A stretch of DNA of 64,000 bases from the NCBI RefSeq assembly GCF_001956585.1, contig NZ_MSRR01000018.1, positions 1-64,000 of the forward strand, in the 5' to 3' direction. Made by a program: the position numbers and the translations under genes. Positions within the stretch are counted from its first letter, which is position 1. Every line of letters starts with the position of its first letter. Below the pieces are notes generated by a model. That model did not search any database. It was not told the origin of the DNA and saw only the letters and a program-made list of their open reading frames with translations. Source of the stretch: Actinomyces naeslundii (lineage in GTDB: Bacteria > Actinomycetota > Actinomycetes > Actinomycetales > Actinomycetaceae). Positions 1-8,903 of the stretch are shown here, in pieces.

Positions 1-201
1 ACCGCCCAAGAAGCAGTCACCATTCGCAGAAAACTAGCCGAGCACAACCCAGCCGCCCACACCCCCGACCTCGCCATGTCCCTCAAAACCTACGCAAACG
101 TCCTGGAACGGAGTGGCAGCAATAAGGAGGCCGCCCGCATCCGGCAGGTGCGAGATGAGGTCCTCAAGCGGATGAAGGAGACGGAGGAGGGCCACGTCTG
201 A
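1..201 (+). CDS. C-terminal fragment of a tetratricopeptide-repeat protein
   Basis: The frame is open from the first base to TGA at 199-201 and encodes the last 66 residues of a larger protein. The visible sequence contains LAEHNPAAHTPDLAMSL followed by a YANVL helix, the pattern of TPR repeats in actinobacterial TPR proteins (usually LAxxNPAAYxPDLAxSLxNLxxxL). Such proteins are protein-interaction scaffolds, often linked to NB-ARC or effector domains, but that part lies outside the window. The tail is charged and helical. The gene converges on rplQ, with a hairpin between them. Confidence 0.6.
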   Translation, partial: TAQEAVTIRRKLAEHNPAAHTPDLAMSLKTYANVLERSGSNKEAARIRQVRDEVLKRMKETEEGHV

Positions 202-232
202 CAGGCCCGCCACCACCTCACGCAAACACGAC

Positions 233-264
233 GAGGGCCGGTCACCATCAGGTGACCGGCCCTC
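233..264. terminator. Bidirectional terminator between the TPR gene and rplQ
   Basis: A perfect 14-bp stem (GAGGGCCGGTCACC and its complement) with a 4-nt ATCA loop lies between the two convergent stop codons. It can serve both genes and probably marks the end of the alpha ribosomal operon on the minus strand. There is no long T-run, as is common for actinobacterial terminators. Confidence 0.8.
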
Positions 265-298
265 CCCGGAGCGTTAACTCAGCGCATCACGCCCTGGC

Positions 299-1003
299 TC
301 ACTTCTCGACCTTCTGGGCGGAGGCGCCGCCGGCGGGGGCGAAGCCCGCGGCCTCGGCCTCCTCAGCGCTGGCGAACCAAACCTCGGCGACCGTGGCGTC
401 GTACCAGCGCGAGCCGGGAACGTGGTACTTCATGGAGTCCTCGTTGCCCTTGACCAGGTGGTCGTCGTCGGGAGCGTCCGTGGAGCCCTCCTCCAGGCGG
501 ACCGCGCCGGCGTACTCGGCCTTGTCAGCCTTGTCGTCCTTCTCGGTCTCGGACTTCTTCGCGGCCTTGTCCTCGTCGGCGACGGCCTTCTGGGCGGCCT
601 TCTTGGCGGTGGCGATCGCGTCGTCCACGACCTCCTTGCGAGCAACCGGCTCCAGCACCAGGGAGATGACCGCCATGGGGGCGTTGTCGCCCTTACGGGG
701 GGTCGTCTTGATGATGCGGGTGTAGCCGCCCTCGCGGCCCTCGAACTGGGGGGCGAGCTCCTCGAAGAGGCGGTAGACGGCGTACTTGTCCGTCACCTTC
801 TTCAGCACGGTGCGGCGGGCGTGCAGGTCACCGCGCTTGCCCTTGGTGATGAGCTTCTCGACATAGGGACGCAGGCGGCGGGCGCGAGCCTCCGTGGTCT
901 TGATCGACTCGTGGACGATGAGCTGCGTGGCCAGGTTGGCGAGCAGGTGACGCTCGTGCTGGGCGCTGCCGCCCAGGCGGGGACCCTTAGTGGGGCGAGG
1001 CAT
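299..1003 (-). CDS. rplQ: 50S ribosomal protein bL17 with a C-terminal extension domain
   Basis: Residues 1-120 are canonical bL17 (start [13 protein letters not shown], then [20 protein letters not shown] core), a component of the large subunit near the exit tunnel. A charged Ala/Lys/Asp linker follows (about 125-180). Then comes a compact domain at about 182-224 with KGN..S.KYHVPGS.WYD and [15 protein letters not shown], which resembles the small domain often annotated as a 'sunset' domain. Total length is 234 residues against about 120-200 for the family. ATG start at 1003 with AGGAGA upstream. Last gene of the infA-rpmJ-rpsM-rpsK-rpoA-rplQ cluster. Confidence 0.95.
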   Translation of the reverse strand: MPRPTKGPRLGGSAQHERHLLANLATQLIVHESIKTTEARARRLRPYVEKLITKGKRGDLHARRTVLKKVTDKYAVYRLFEELAPQFEGREGGYTRIIKTTPRKGDNAPMAVISLVLEPVARKEVVDDAIATAKKAAQKAVADEDKAAKKSETEKDDKADKAEYAGAVRLEEGSTDAPDDDHLVKGNEDSMKYHVPGSRWYDATVAEVWFASAEEAEAAGFAPAGGASAQKVEK

Positions 1004-1033
1004 GGTTGTCTCCTAGGTGAAAAACGAGCTGGC

Positions 1034-2035
1034 TCAGGCCTGGTTCTCGTCGCTGAAGGTGGGGTTGGCGTAGTCGTCATCCGAGATGTAGTCGACCGGG
1101 GAGCCCTTGAGGGAGAGCCCCAGCTCGGCCAGCTTGTCCTTGATCTCGGAGATGGACTTGGCACCGAAGTTACGGATGTCGAGCAGGTCGGCCTCGCTGC
1201 GCGAGACGAGCTCGCCGACGGTGTGGATGCCCTCGCGCTTGAGGGCGTTGGAGGAACGGGCCTGCAGGTCGAGCTCGTCGATCATGAGGGCGAGGTCCTG
1301 CTGGAAGGCCTCGTCGATCGGCGAGGGGCCGACCTCGATGCCCTCGGCCTCGACATTGAGCTCACGGGCCAGGCCGAAGAGCTCCACGAGCGTCTTGCCG
1401 GCGGAGGCCAGGGCGTCACGCGGGGTGATGGAGGCCTTGGTCTCGACGTCGACGATGAGACGGTCGAAGTCGGTGCGCTGCTCCACACGGGTGGCCTCGA
1501 CGGAGTAGGAGACCTTCTTGACCGGCGAGTAGATCGAGTCCACCGGGATGCGGGAGATCTCCGCGTTGGGGTCCTTGTTCTGGTTGGCCGAGACGTAGCC
1601 GCGGCCGCGCTCGACCGTCAGCTCGATCTCCAGCTTGCCCTTCTCGTTGAGAGTGGCGATGACCAGGTCGGGGTTGTGGATCTCGACGCCGGCCGGCGGG
1701 GTGATGTCACCGGCGGTGACCTCGCTCGGACCGGACTTGCGCAGGTACATGACGACCGGCTCGTCGTTCTCCGAGGACAGGACGATCTCCTTGATGTTGA
1801 GGATGATCTGGGCGACATCCTCCTTGACCCCGGGGATCGTGCGGAACTCGTGGGGCACCCCGTCGATGCGGACGCTGGTCACGGCCGCCCCCGGGATGGA
1901 GGACAGCAGCGTGCGGCGCAGGGAGTTGCCGAGTGTGTAGCCGAAGCCGGGCTCGAGGGGCTCGAGCACGAAGCGCGAGCGGCGGTCCTCGACCACGACC
2001 TCCTCGGTGAGCGTGGGTCGCTGTGCAATGAGCAC
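1034..2035 (-). CDS. rpoA: DNA-directed RNA polymerase subunit alpha
   Basis: 333 residues covering the whole alpha subunit. The N-terminal dimerisation domain includes [33 protein letters not shown]-type sequence. A flexible linker leads to a C-terminal domain (about 245-310) with two helix-hairpin-helix motifs that bind UP elements and activators. The start is GTG (VLIAQRPTL), placed by AAAGGAAA 8 bases upstream. The tail after the CTD is acidic. It lies 31 bp upstream of rplQ and 157 bp downstream of rpsK; that gap has two hairpins and no rpsD. Confidence 0.98.
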   Translation of the reverse strand: MLIAQRPTLTEEVVVEDRRSRFVLEPLEPGFGYTLGNSLRRTLLSSIPGAAVTSVRIDGVPHEFRTIPGVKEDVAQIILNIKEIVLSSENDEPVVMYLRKSGPSEVTAGDITPPAGVEIHNPDLVIATLNEKGKLEIELTVERGRGYVSANQNKDPNAEISRIPVDSIYSPVKKVSYSVEATRVEQRTDFDRLIVDVETKASITPRDALASAGKTLVELFGLARELNVEAEGIEVGPSPIDEAFQQDLALMIDELDLQARSSNALKREGIHTVGELVSRSEADLLDIRNFGAKSISEIKDKLAELGLSLKGSPVDYISDDDYANPTFSDENQA

Positions 2036-2097
2036 GTGGTTTCCTTTCGTCGCGGCGCCCGCTATATGACGCCGTTCCTCATGGGTGGAGCCGCCGG

Positions 2098-2182
2098 CCC
2101 GCCCGGACCGGTCCTACTCCGTGCCCCGCCGGTCGGGCGGGACGTGGTGAGACGACGACGCAGCACCGGCTGCGCCGTCGTC
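2098..2182 (-). promoter_or_regulatory. Two stable hairpins between rpsK and rpoA
   Basis: On the minus strand the rpsK-rpoA gap can fold into two hairpins. One uses arms at 2098-2111 and 2129-2141 (13 pairs with one bulge). The other uses arms at 2151-2164 and 2169-2182 (14 positions, one mismatch, 4-nt loop). They could be a processing site, an attenuator, or an internal terminator that sets rpoA/rplQ level relative to the S13/S11 genes. The structure is seen; the function is inferred. Confidence 0.5.
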
Positions 2183-2192
2183 CCGTGAAGCC

Positions 2193-2594
2193 TCAGACGC
2201 GGCGGCGCTTGGGCGGGCGGCAGCCGTTGAAGGCCTGGGGGGTGACGTCGGTGATCGAGCCGACCTCGAGGCCGGCGGCCTGGAGGGAGCGGATCGCGGT
2301 CTCACGGCCAGAGCCGGGACCCTTGACGAAGACGTCAACCTTCTTCATGCCGTGCTCCTGGGCGCGCCGGGCGGCGGCCTCGGCAGCGAGCTGGGCGGCG
2401 TAGGGGGTCGACTTGCGCGAGCCCTTGAAGCCGACCTGGCCGGAGGAGCACCAGGCGATGACGGCACCCTGCGGGTCCGTCAGGGAGACGATGGTGTTGT
2501 TGAAGGTGGACTTGATGTAGGCGTGACCGTGGGTGACGTTCTTGCGGTCCTTGCGGCGCGTCTTGCGCGCGGCGGCGCGGGTCTTGGGAGGCAT
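2193..2594 (-). CDS. rpsK: 30S ribosomal protein uS11
   Basis: 133 residues, full length. It has the basic N-terminus of actinobacterial S11 ([19 protein letters not shown]) and the conserved core with [20 protein letters not shown], the [12 protein letters not shown] segment and the C-terminal [17 protein letters not shown]11 sits on the platform of the small subunit and binds 16S rRNA. ATG start with GAAGGAAG just upstream. It follows rpsM by 61 bp in the alpha cluster. Confidence 0.98.
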   Translation of the reverse strand: MPPKTRAAARKTRRKDRKNVTHGHAYIKSTFNNTIVSLTDPQGAVIAWCSSGQVGFKGSRKSTPYAAQLAAEAAARRAQEHGMKKVDVFVKGPGSGRETAIRSLQAAGLEVGSITDVTPQAFNGCRPPKRRRV

Positions 2595-2655
2595 TCTTCC
2601 TTCTTCGTGATGAGGTCGTCACTGCGCCCTGAGATAGGCGGGCGCGAGCTGCTGC

Positions 2656-3030
2656 TTACTTGGCCTTCTTCTTACCGGCCACGGTGCGCTTGGGACCCTT
2701 GCGGGTGCGCGCGTTGGTCTTGGTGCGCTGACCGTGCACCGGCAGGTGACGGCGGTGGCGCAGGCCCTGGTAGCAGCCGATCTCGATCTTGCGGCGGATG
2801 TCCGCCTGAACCTCACGACGCAGGTCACCCTCAACCTGGTAGCTGCCGTCGATGTGGGTGCGGAGCTTGACCAGCTCCTCCTCGGTGAGGTCCTTGACGC
2901 GGGTGTCGGGGTTGACGCCCGTCGCCTTCAGGGTCTCGTCCGCGCGGGTACGTCCGATCCCGAAGATGTAGGTGAGTGCGACCTCGACTCGCTTCTCGCG
3001 AGGCAGGTCGACACCGGAAATGCGTGCCAC
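2656..3030 (-). CDS. rpsM: 30S ribosomal protein uS13
   Basis: 124 residues starting [16 protein letters not shown]. The GTG at 3030 is the start because the family begins with (M)ARISGVDLP and AGGAGA lies 8 bases upstream; further upstream in-frame codons add non-conserved residues. It has the GIGRTRA motif, a helix-hairpin-helix core and a basic C-terminal tail ([15 protein letters not shown]) that reaches toward the P-site tRNA. S13 sits in the head of the 30S subunit. rpmJ lies upstream and rpsK downstream. Confidence 0.97.
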   Translation of the reverse strand: MARISGVDLPREKRVEVALTYIFGIGRTRADETLKATGVNPDTRVKDLTEEELVKLRTHIDGSYQVEGDLRREVQADIRRKIEIGCYQGLRHRRHLPVHGQRTKTNARTRKGPKRTVAGKKKAK

Positions 3031-3195
3031 GGTGTGGTTCTCCTGTGTGCTCCCGGAGGTCGTCACCCATCTCCCCCACCTCGCTGGGTGGCCCCGGCCT
3101 CCGAGAACCGGGGGTTGCGGACCCGCGGTGCGGGTGCGCTGGGATGGGTGCTGGAAAGGGCCGTCCAGGTCTCTGAGCGGCCCGGCGCCGGGGAC

Positions 3196-3309
3196 TCAGC
3201 CCTGACGCTGCTTGTGCCGCGGGTTCTCGCAGATGACCATGACGCGGCCGTGGCGACGAATCACCTTGCAGCTGTCACAGATCTTCTTGACGCTCGGCTT
3301 GACCTTCAT
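3196..3309 (-). CDS. rpmJ: 50S ribosomal protein bL36
   Basis: A 37-residue protein beginning [19 protein letters not shown] and ending HKQRQG. It has the zinc-ribbon pattern CxxC (CDSC) plus ICENPRHKQ, so this is the zinc-binding (C+) form of L36, with Cys-Cys-Cys-His ligands. GGAGGAACATC precedes the ATG at 3309. The gene sits between infA and rpsM, its usual place in actinobacteria. Confidence 0.97.
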   Translation of the reverse strand: MKVKPSVKKICDSCKVIRRHGRVMVICENPRHKQRQG

Positions 3310-3342
3310 GATGTTCCTCCGCCGGCTCTGAGAGCCGACATG

Positions 3343-3564
3343 TCACTTGTACCGATAGACGATTCGGCCGCGGGAGAGGTCATAGGGGCTCAGCTCCACG
3401 ACCACCCGGTCCTCGGGGAGGATGCGGATGTAGTGCTGCCGCATCTTTCCGGAGATGTGCGCGAGCACGACGTGCCCGTTGCTCAGCTCCACCCGGAACA
3501 TCGCGTTCGGAAGGGCCTCGACGACCGATCCCTCGACCTCGATGACTCCGTCCTTCTTAGCCAT
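3343..3564 (-). CDS. infA: Translation initiation factor IF-1
   Basis: 73 residues, exactly family length, forming a single S1-type OB fold. Conserved segments include [12 protein letters not shown], the [10 protein letters not shown] strand, [13 protein letters not shown] and the C-terminal [13 protein letters not shown]-1 binds the 30S A site with IF-2 and IF-3 during initiation. ATG at 3564 with GGAGGAAC upstream. First gene of the alpha cluster; about 280 bp of non-coding sequence separate it from map, so it probably has its own promoter. Confidence 0.98.
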   Translation of the reverse strand: MAKKDGVIEVEGSVVEALPNAMFRVELSNGHVVLAHISGKMRQHYIRILPEDRVVVELSPYDLSRGRIVYRYK

Positions 3565-3788
3565 GTTCCTCCGTCGGTGCTTTCTCGCTCGAGTTCACCC
3601 CGACGACGACGTCGCCGGGCAGCCGCGGTCGCCGTTGCAGAGGCCCCACCACGGGCAGTCCCCTGTTGCCAGGGCCCCGATTGCGTGATGCGGGCATGCG
3701 TCATCGACGGACGCGCGTCCAGCGGATAACTTTACGGCAGGCAGCCCGGGCTCCACCATGCCAGATGGCGTCATCACGCGGTGTTTCC

Positions 3789-3804
3789 TGACACACCGGT
3801 GTCA
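3789..3804. promoter_or_regulatory. Palindrome upstream of infA
   Basis: TGACACACCGGTGTCA is a 16-nt element with 6-bp arms (TGACAC/GTGTCA) around ACCG. It lies in the 281-bp space between map and infA. It may be a protein-binding site or the base of a small hairpin after map. A TAAAGT hexamer at about 3730-3735 on the minus strand is a possible -10 for infA, without a convincing -35. Confidence 0.3.
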
Positions 3805-3845
3805 TGACGACCGGCCGACGAGCGACACCGGAAGCCGTCCGCCTC

Positions 3846-4727
3846 CTAGCCCAGCGCCTTGGGCTCGATGCCGTAGGGGGCGAGCCCCTCGGCGCCGCCG
3901 TCGGGTGCCGTGAGGACCCACACGCCGCCGGGGACGATGGCCACGGTGTGCTCCCACTGGGCAGCGTGGGAGCCGTCCTGGGTGACAACGGTCCAACCGT
4001 CGTCGAGCTCGCGCGTGGCCGGGCTGCCGGCCGTCAGCATGGGCTCGATGGCCAGCACCATGCCGGGACGCAGCCGCGGTCCGCGGCGCTTGACCGAGTA
4101 GTTGAGGACATCGGGGGCCATGTGCATGCTCGTACCGATGCCGTGGCCGACGTACTCCTGGAGGATCCCCAGCTCGAGCCCCTCGCGCTCGGCCACGTCC
4201 GCGACCACGGCCTCGACGGCGTCGCCGACGGCGTTGAGGCGCAGCTCGCGCCCACTGCCCTCCCCCGCTGCGGCACGAGCCACGGCGGCGATGGCCGCCC
4301 ACAGGGCCTCCCGGGTGGTGGTGTCCACGAGCCGATCGGTCTCGCTGCGGTACGTCCCACCGACGACGGCGGTGAAGGCGGCGTCGCCGTGCCACTGGGT
4401 GCCGTCGTCGTCGAGGATGTAGGCGCCGCAGTCGAAGGTGACCAGGTCGCCGTCGGTCAGGACGCGCTCGCCGGGGATGCCGTGGACGACCTCGTCATTG
4501 ACGGAGATGCACACGGTGGCCGGGTAGTCGTAGTAGCCCAGGAAGTTCGAGTGGGCACCGGCCGCCTCGATGACGCCGGCCGAGACGGCGTCGAGCTCGG
4601 CGGTAGTGATCCCGGCGCGCACCGCCTCGCGCAGGGCGGCGTGGATGTCGGCGACGACGAGCCCGGCCCGACGCATGAGGCGGACCTGCTGCGGGGTCTT
4701 GATCTGGATCTGCTCGCGTGAGAGCAC
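3846..4727 (-). CDS. map: Type I methionine aminopeptidase
   Basis: 293 residues. It removes the N-terminal methionine from nascent proteins. The pita-bread metallopeptidase ligands are visible: TFDCGAYILDDD and HGDAAFT (two Asp), GHGIGTSMH (His), AIEPML (Glu) and WEHTVAI (Glu). The GTG at 4727 is chosen (VLSREQIQIKTPQQV) because AGGAGG lies 4 bases upstream and the family starts here; the longer in-frame extension is Pro/Arg-rich and unlike the family. A terminator separates it from adk. Confidence 0.95.
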   Translation of the reverse strand: MLSREQIQIKTPQQVRLMRRAGLVVADIHAALREAVRAGITTAELDAVSAGVIEAAGAHSNFLGYYDYPATVCISVNDEVVHGIPGERVLTDGDLVTFDCGAYILDDDGTQWHGDAAFTAVVGGTYRSETDRLVDTTTREALWAAIAAVARAAAGEGSGRELRLNAVGDAVEAVVADVAEREGLELGILQEYVGHGIGTSMHMAPDVLNYSVKRRGPRLRPGMVLAIEPMLTAGSPATRELDDGWTVVTQDGSHAAQWEHTVAIVPGGVWVLTAPDGGAEGLAPYGIEPKALG

Positions 4728-4819
4728 GCTGCCTCCTGTGGTCGCGTGGACGGGGTGAGACTGTCGGGGTGTTCCCTCGGGCGTCCCCACAGGCGCTGGG
4801 ACGGGCCGGAGCATGCGTA

Positions 4820-4851
4820 GGCGGGCCGTCCGCATGAGCGGACGGCCCGCC
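4820..4851 (-). terminator. Terminator between adk and map
   Basis: A perfect 14-bp stem (GGCGGGCCGTCCGC and complement) with an ATGA loop, 15 bp after the adk stop on the minus strand. It suggests that secY-adk forms a unit and that map is transcribed separately or by read-through. Confidence 0.75.
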
Positions 4852-4865
4852 GGTGAGGCCTGAGC

Positions 4866-5453
4866 TCAGGAGCCGGTGATGCCGCGGGCGGCGAGCGCCT
4901 CCATGATGCGCCCGGTGACGGCGTCGATCTCGCCCATGCCGTCGACCTGGACCAGCAGGCCGCGCTCGGCGTAGATGCCGGCCAGCGGCGCGGTGGACTC
5001 GGCGTAGACCTCGAGGCGACGGCGGATGACGGGCTCGGTGTCGTCGGCGCGTCCCTGCTCACCGGCCCGCTTGAGCAGGCGGGCGACGACGGCCTCGGCG
5101 TCGGCGGTGATCTCGACGACGACGTCGAGGGCCAGCCCCGAGCCCTTCAGCATGGAATCGAGCTCACCGACCTGCGCGGTGGTGCGCGGGTAGCCGTCCA
5201 GGAGGAAGCCGGCCTTGCAGTCGGCCTGGGCGATACGGTCGGCGACCATGGCGTTGGTGATGGAGTCGGGCACGTACTCGCCCTTGTCCATGTAGGCCTT
5301 GGCCTGCGTGCCGAGCTCGGTGGCTCCGGCAACGTTGGCGCGGAAGATGTCACCGGTGGAGATGGCCGGGATGCTGAGGCGTTCGGCGATCCGGGCGGCC
5401 TGGGTGCCCTTACCCGCTCCGGGGGGACCGAGGAGAACCATGCGTGCGCTCAT
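4866..5453 (-). CDS. adk: Adenylate kinase
   Basis: 195 residues; interconverts ATP + AMP and 2 ADP. The P-loop GPPGAGKGTQA is at about residues 9-19, with the AMP-binding segment STGDIFR and the DGYPRT motif in the core. It is the short form: no zinc-finger lid, as in other high-GC Gram-positive Adks. The ATG overlaps the secY stop by 4 bp (ATGA), so translation is probably coupled. A terminator follows it. Confidence 0.97.
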   Translation of the reverse strand: MSARMVLLGPPGAGKGTQAARIAERLSIPAISTGDIFRANVAGATELGTQAKAYMDKGEYVPDSITNAMVADRIAQADCKAGFLLDGYPRTTAQVGELDSMLKGSGLALDVVVEITADAEAVVARLLKRAGEQGRADDTEPVIRRRLEVYAESTAPLAGIYAERGLLVQVDGMGEIDAVTGRIMEALAARGITGS

Positions 5454-6742
5454 GACAAGAACCCTTCGTAGTGGCGCTGCTGCAGCTGGGAGTTGACTTC
5501 CTTGACCGTCTGGAGGCCCACACCCACCATAATGAGGATAGTGGTTCCGCCGAAGGGCAGGTGCTGGGACAGTTCCAGCCCGATCACGGCGAGCGTCGGG
5601 ATGAGGGCGAGAACCACCAGGTAGATGGAGCCCGCCGTCGTGATGCGGTTGATGACGTAGGACAGGTAGCGCACGGTGGGCTCTCCGGCTCGGATGCCCG
5701 GGATGAAGCCGCCGTAGCGCTTCATGTTGTCCGCGATCTCCTCAGCGTCGAAGGTGATGGCCGTGTAGAAGAAGGCGAAGAAGAGGATGAGGACGCCGTA
5801 GGCCGTCAGGTAGATCGGGTGGGTCTGCTGCAGGTGGGTCATGATCCAGCGCACCCACCCGCTACGTTGGTTGCCGAAGCCGGCGATCAGCTGGGGCATG
5901 GCCAGGATCGAGGAGGCGAAGATGACCGGGATGACGCCTGCGGTGTTGATCTTGACCGGGATGTAGGTGGTGGATCCGCCGTATTGGCGGCGCCCGATCA
6001 TCCGCTTGGCGTACTGCACGGGGATGCGTCGCTGGGCCTGCTCGATGTACACCACCGCGAGGGTGGCCACGAGGACCACGCCGATGACGATGAGGAACTT
6101 GGACGCGCCGTTGTTGCCGCCGGCGATGGAGAACATGTTGGAGGGGAACTGGGCCACGATGGAGGTGAAGATCAGCAGCGACATGCCGTTGCCGATGCCG
6201 CGCTCGGTGATGAGCTCACCCAGCCACATGATGAGGCCGGTACCGGCGGTCATGGTGACGATCATGAGCAGCATGGTGATGACCGAGCCGCCGGGGATGA
6301 TCTCAGCGGTGCAGCCGGGGAAGAGCTGGCCGCTGTTGGCGGTGGCCACGATGGTGCTGGACTGGAGCAGCCCCAGGCCGATGGTCAGGTAGCGGGTGTA
6401 CTCGGTGAGCTTGGCGGTGCCGGCCTGTCCCTCCTTGTGGAGCTCCTCGAAGCGGGGGATGACCACGCGCAGGAGCTGGATGATGATGGAGGCGGTGATG
6501 TAGGGCATGATCCCCAGCGCGAAGACGCTCAGCTGGAGCAGTGCGCCGCCGGAGAAGACGTTGACGAGGCTGAGCAGGCTCTGGTCCTGGGTCTGACCGA
6601 TGCAGGTCTTGACGTTGGCCAGGTTGACACCGGGGGCCGGCACGATCGACCCGAGCCGGAACAGGGCCATGATGCCGAGGGTGAAGAGCAGCTTCGCCCT
6701 GAGGTCTGGCGTTCGGAACGCCTGGGTGAACGCGCTGAGCAC
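5450..6742 (-). CDS. secY: Preprotein translocase channel subunit SecY
   Basis: 430 residues with about ten hydrophobic segments. It is the pore of the SecYEG channel in the cytoplasmic membrane. Conserved sequences include FRTPDLRAKLLFTLGI near the start, GGALLQLSVFALGIMPYI, ITERGIGNGMSLLIF and the cytosolic loop RRIPVQYAKRMIGRR. GTG start at 6742 with AGGAGATCGA upstream. A terminator separates it from the spc ribosomal genes, and it runs into adk with a 4-bp overlap. Confidence 0.98.
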   Translation of the reverse strand: MLSAFTQAFRTPDLRAKLLFTLGIMALFRLGSIVPAPGVNLANVKTCIGQTQDQSLLSLVNVFSGGALLQLSVFALGIMPYITASIIIQLLRVVIPRFEELHKEGQAGTAKLTEYTRYLTIGLGLLQSSTIVATANSGQLFPGCTAEIIPGGSVITMLLMIVTMTAGTGLIMWLGELITERGIGNGMSLLIFTSIVAQFPSNMFSIAGGNNGASKFLIVIGVVLVATLAVVYIEQAQRRIPVQYAKRMIGRRQYGGSTTYIPVKINTAGVIPVIFASSILAMPQLIAGFGNQRSGWVRWIMTHLQQTHPIYLTAYGVLILFFAFFYTAITFDAEEIADNMKRYGGFIPGIRAGEPTVRYLSYVINRITTAGSIYLVVLALIPTLAVIGLELSQHLPFGGTTILIMVGVGLQTVKEVNSQLQQRHYEGFLS

Positions 6743-7094
6743 TCGATCTCCTGTGGACTCGGGGTTGGGTCAGGCCCTGCGGGCAGCAAGGCTGAGCGCA
6801 GGGGAGCTGCGCCCACCCCAGACTACCCCGCCGAGGTCTCGACCTGGGCGCTGAGACAGCCTTGCAACGCCGCCGAGATGCGGGTTTTGTCACGTCTCCT
6901 CCCGGCGATGCACCCTCGGGTGATTCAGCGCACCTCACCGCAGGCGAGCGTCGTTCATCCGGTTCCTCGACATCGGAGCACGAGAAACCCCGGTGGTCCA
7001 GGGATACCTGGACCACCGGGGTCAGTGATCTCGCGACTCGTGACGGCCGTGCTCTCAGAGGGCTACTCCCCCGTCGGGCGCAACCTCACGGCGT
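6743..7094. other. Intergenic region between secY and rplO
   Basis: 352 bp without a convincing gene. Its rplO-proximal part holds the strong terminator at 6988-7021; the rest should contain the secY-adk promoter. I could not find a clear -35/-10 pair. The open frames crossing this stretch run antisense to secY and show no family features. Confidence 0.5.
6988..7021 (-). terminator. Terminator at the end of the spc operon
   Basis: A perfect 15-bp stem (CCCCGGTGGTCCAGG and complement) with a GATA loop, followed on the minus strand by TTT. It lies about 70 bp after the rplO stop and before secY, so it separates secY-adk from the ribosomal genes. Confidence 0.85.
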
Positions 7095-7571
7095 TCAGCG
7101 CGTGGCGATGGTGCCGCCGGCGGCCTCGATCTTCTCCTTGGCGGAGCCGGACCAGGCGTCGACCGTGAGCGTCAGGGCCACGGTGACGTCGCCGCCGCCG
7201 AGGACCTTGACGAGCTGGTTCTTGCGAACCGCACCCTTGGCGACGAGATCCTCCACGGTCACCGTGCCGCCCTCGGGGAACAGCTCGGCGATGCGGCCGA
7301 CGTTCACGGGCTGGTACTCGACCCGGTTGGGGTTGCGGAAGCCGCGCAGCTTGGGAAGACGCATGTGCAGCGGCATCTGACCACCTTCGAAACCAGGACG
7401 GACCTGGTAACGCGCCTTGGTGCCCTTGGTACCGCGACCGGCGGTCTTACCCTTGGACGCCTCACCACGACCCACACGGGTCTTGGCCTTCTTGGCGCCG
7501 GGGGCGGGACGCAGGTGGTGCAGCTTGACGACGCGCACCTTCTCCTCCTGCGTGTTCTCGGTGTCAGCCAT
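7095..7571 (-). CDS. rplO: 50S ribosomal protein uL15
   Basis: 158 residues beginning [20 protein letters not shown]. The family core is clear: [31 protein letters not shown], then [18 protein letters not shown], then the [10 protein letters not shown] fold near the C-terminus. ATG at 7571 is chosen over upstream codons because the added residues are not conserved. It follows rpmD by one base and is the last gene of the spc cluster. Confidence 0.97.
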   Translation of the reverse strand: MADTENTQEEKVRVVKLHHLRPAPGAKKAKTRVGRGEASKGKTAGRGTKGTKARYQVRPGFEGGQMPLHMRLPKLRGFRNPNRVEYQPVNVGRIAELFPEGGTVTVEDLVAKGAVRKNQLVKVLGGGDVTVALTLTVDAWSGSAKEKIEAAGGTIATR

Positions 7572-7572
7572 C

Positions 7573-7779
7573 TCAGACCTCCTCAACGGTGACCAGGTGG
7601 TGCACCGTGGCAATCAGGCCGCGCACGCTGGGGGTGTCCTCGCGCACGACGGACTGGCGGATCTTGCGCAGACCCAGGGTCTTGAGGGACTCGCGCTGGC
7701 GGTGGGTGCCCCCGATGCCAGAGCGAATCTGAGTGACCTTGAGCTGCTTGGTCATCTGCTTCGATGCGGACTCAGCCAT
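7573..7779 (-). CDS. rpmD: 50S ribosomal protein uL30
   Basis: 68 residues. The conserved L30 fold starts at [30 protein letters not shown] and ends with [17 protein letters not shown]. The ATG at 7779 overlaps the rpsE stop (TGATG), and AAGGAG lies about 10 bases upstream, so coupling is likely. A GTG three bases upstream is an alternative. The first nine residues extend beyond the usual L30 start. Confidence 0.96.
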   Translation of the reverse strand: MAESASKQMTKQLKVTQIRSGIGGTHRQRESLKTLGLRKIRQSVVREDTPSVRGLIATVHHLVTVEEV

Positions 7780-8486
7780 CACGCACCCACTCCTTCAGCG
7801 GCCTTCTCGGCCTCCTGCTTCTCGGCCTGGGCGCGCTTGTCGGCCTCTCCCTCGGCACGGGCCCGCAGCATGGACTGCGGGGCGACGTCCTCCAGGGGCA
7901 GGCCGCGGCGGGCCGCGACGGCCTCGGGCTGCTCAAGCTGCTTGAGGGCGTCCACCGTGGCGTGCACGATGTTGATCGCGTTGGAGGAGCCCAGCGACTT
8001 GGACAGGATGTCGTGGACACCGGCGCAGTCCAGCACGGCGCGCACCGGACCACCGGCGATAACACCGGTACCGGGAGACGCCGGGCGCAGGAGGACGACT
8101 CCGGCGGAGTCCTCGCCCTGGACCAGGTGCGGGATGGTGCGGCGGATCATCGGGACGTGGAAGAAGTTCTTCTTCGCGATCTCGACGGCCTTGGCAATGG
8201 CGGCGGGAACTTCCTTCGCCTTGCCGTAGCCCACGCCGACGGTGCCCTCACCGTCACCGACGACCACGAGGGCCGTGAAGGTGAAGCGGCGGCCGCCCTT
8301 GACGACCTTGGACACGCGGTTGATGGTGACGACGCGCTCGATGTACTTGTCGTCGTTGCCGCGACCACGGTCGCGGCGGTCGTTGTTGCGGTCGCGGCGG
8401 CCGCGGCCCTCGCCCCGGCGCTCGTCGTTCTCGCGCTGGGCCGAGCCGTCGGACGACGCGGACCTGTCTCGCTGCGGTGCAGCCAT
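7779..8486 (-). CDS. rpsE: 30S ribosomal protein uS5 with extended N-terminus
   Basis: 235 residues against about 165 for E. coli. The S5 core (about 47-205) has [45 protein letters not shown] and the [19 protein letters not shown] segment. The first 46 residues are a low-complexity Arg/Asp/Gly run ([16 protein letters not shown]), and the tail is Ala/Glu-rich. S5 sits at the mRNA entry and affects fidelity. It lies between rplR and rpmD. Confidence 0.97.
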   Translation of the reverse strand: MAAPQRDRSASSDGSAQRENDERRGEGRGRRDRNNDRRDRGRGNDDKYIERVVTINRVSKVVKGGRRFTFTALVVVGDGEGTVGVGYGKAKEVPAAIAKAVEIAKKNFFHVPMIRRTIPHLVQGEDSAGVVLLRPASPGTGVIAGGPVRAVLDCAGVHDILSKSLGSSNAINIVHATVDALKQLEQPEAVAARRGLPLEDVAPQSMLRARAEGEADKRAQAEKQEAEKAAEGVGA

Positions 8487-8520
8487 CAGATGTTCCTCTG
8501 CTTTCTCGTCGTCTTAGTGC

Positions 8521-8901
8521 TCACAGCTTCAGGCCGCCCTCGCGGGCACCCTCGGCGACGGCCGCGACACGGCCGTGGTACTTGTTGCCGCCGCGGTCGA
8601 ACACGACTGCCTCAATGCCCAGCGCCTTGGCGCGCTCGGCGATCAGCTCGCCGACCTTGCGAGCGGCGCCCACCTTGTGGCCCTCGACGCCCTTGGCGGC
8701 CTCCTCCAGGGTGGAGGCGGCGCACAGGGTGTGGCCGATGGTGTCGTCCACGACCTGAGCCACCATGTGGCGGTTGGACCGGGTGACCACCAGGCGGGGG
8801 CGCTCGGGCGTACCGGAGATGTGCTTGCGCACGCGCTGGTGGCGGATCTTGCGGGCGATGGCGCGGGGGTTGCCCTTGCCCCTCTTGATCGAGTAAGCCA
8901 T
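8521..8901 (-). CDS. rplR: 50S ribosomal protein uL18
   Basis: 126 residues beginning [18 protein letters not shown]; the core has [20 protein letters not shown], a [12 protein letters not shown] strand and the C-terminal [28 protein letters not shown]18 binds 5S rRNA in the central protuberance. ATG at 8901 lies just after the rplF stop; a GTG six bases upstream would overlap that stop by 4 bp and is an alternative start. Confidence 0.97.
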   Translation of the reverse strand: MAYSIKRGKGNPRAIARKIRHQRVRKHISGTPERPRLVVTRSNRHMVAQVVDDTIGHTLCAASTLEEAAKGVEGHKVGAARKVGELIAERAKALGIEAVVFDRGGNKYHGRVAAVAEGAREGGLKL

Positions 8902-8903
8902 GG

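Noticed and set aside
422-2188. A 588-codon open frame on the plus strand antisense to rplQ and rpoA
   Set aside because: It is the complementary frame of conserved genes; its Leu/Val/Gly/Asp-rich translation matches no family and has no ribosome binding site.
5471-7168. A 565-codon plus-strand frame antisense to secY
   Set aside because: His/Asp/Gly-rich shadow of the secY codons; SecY on the minus strand is certain.
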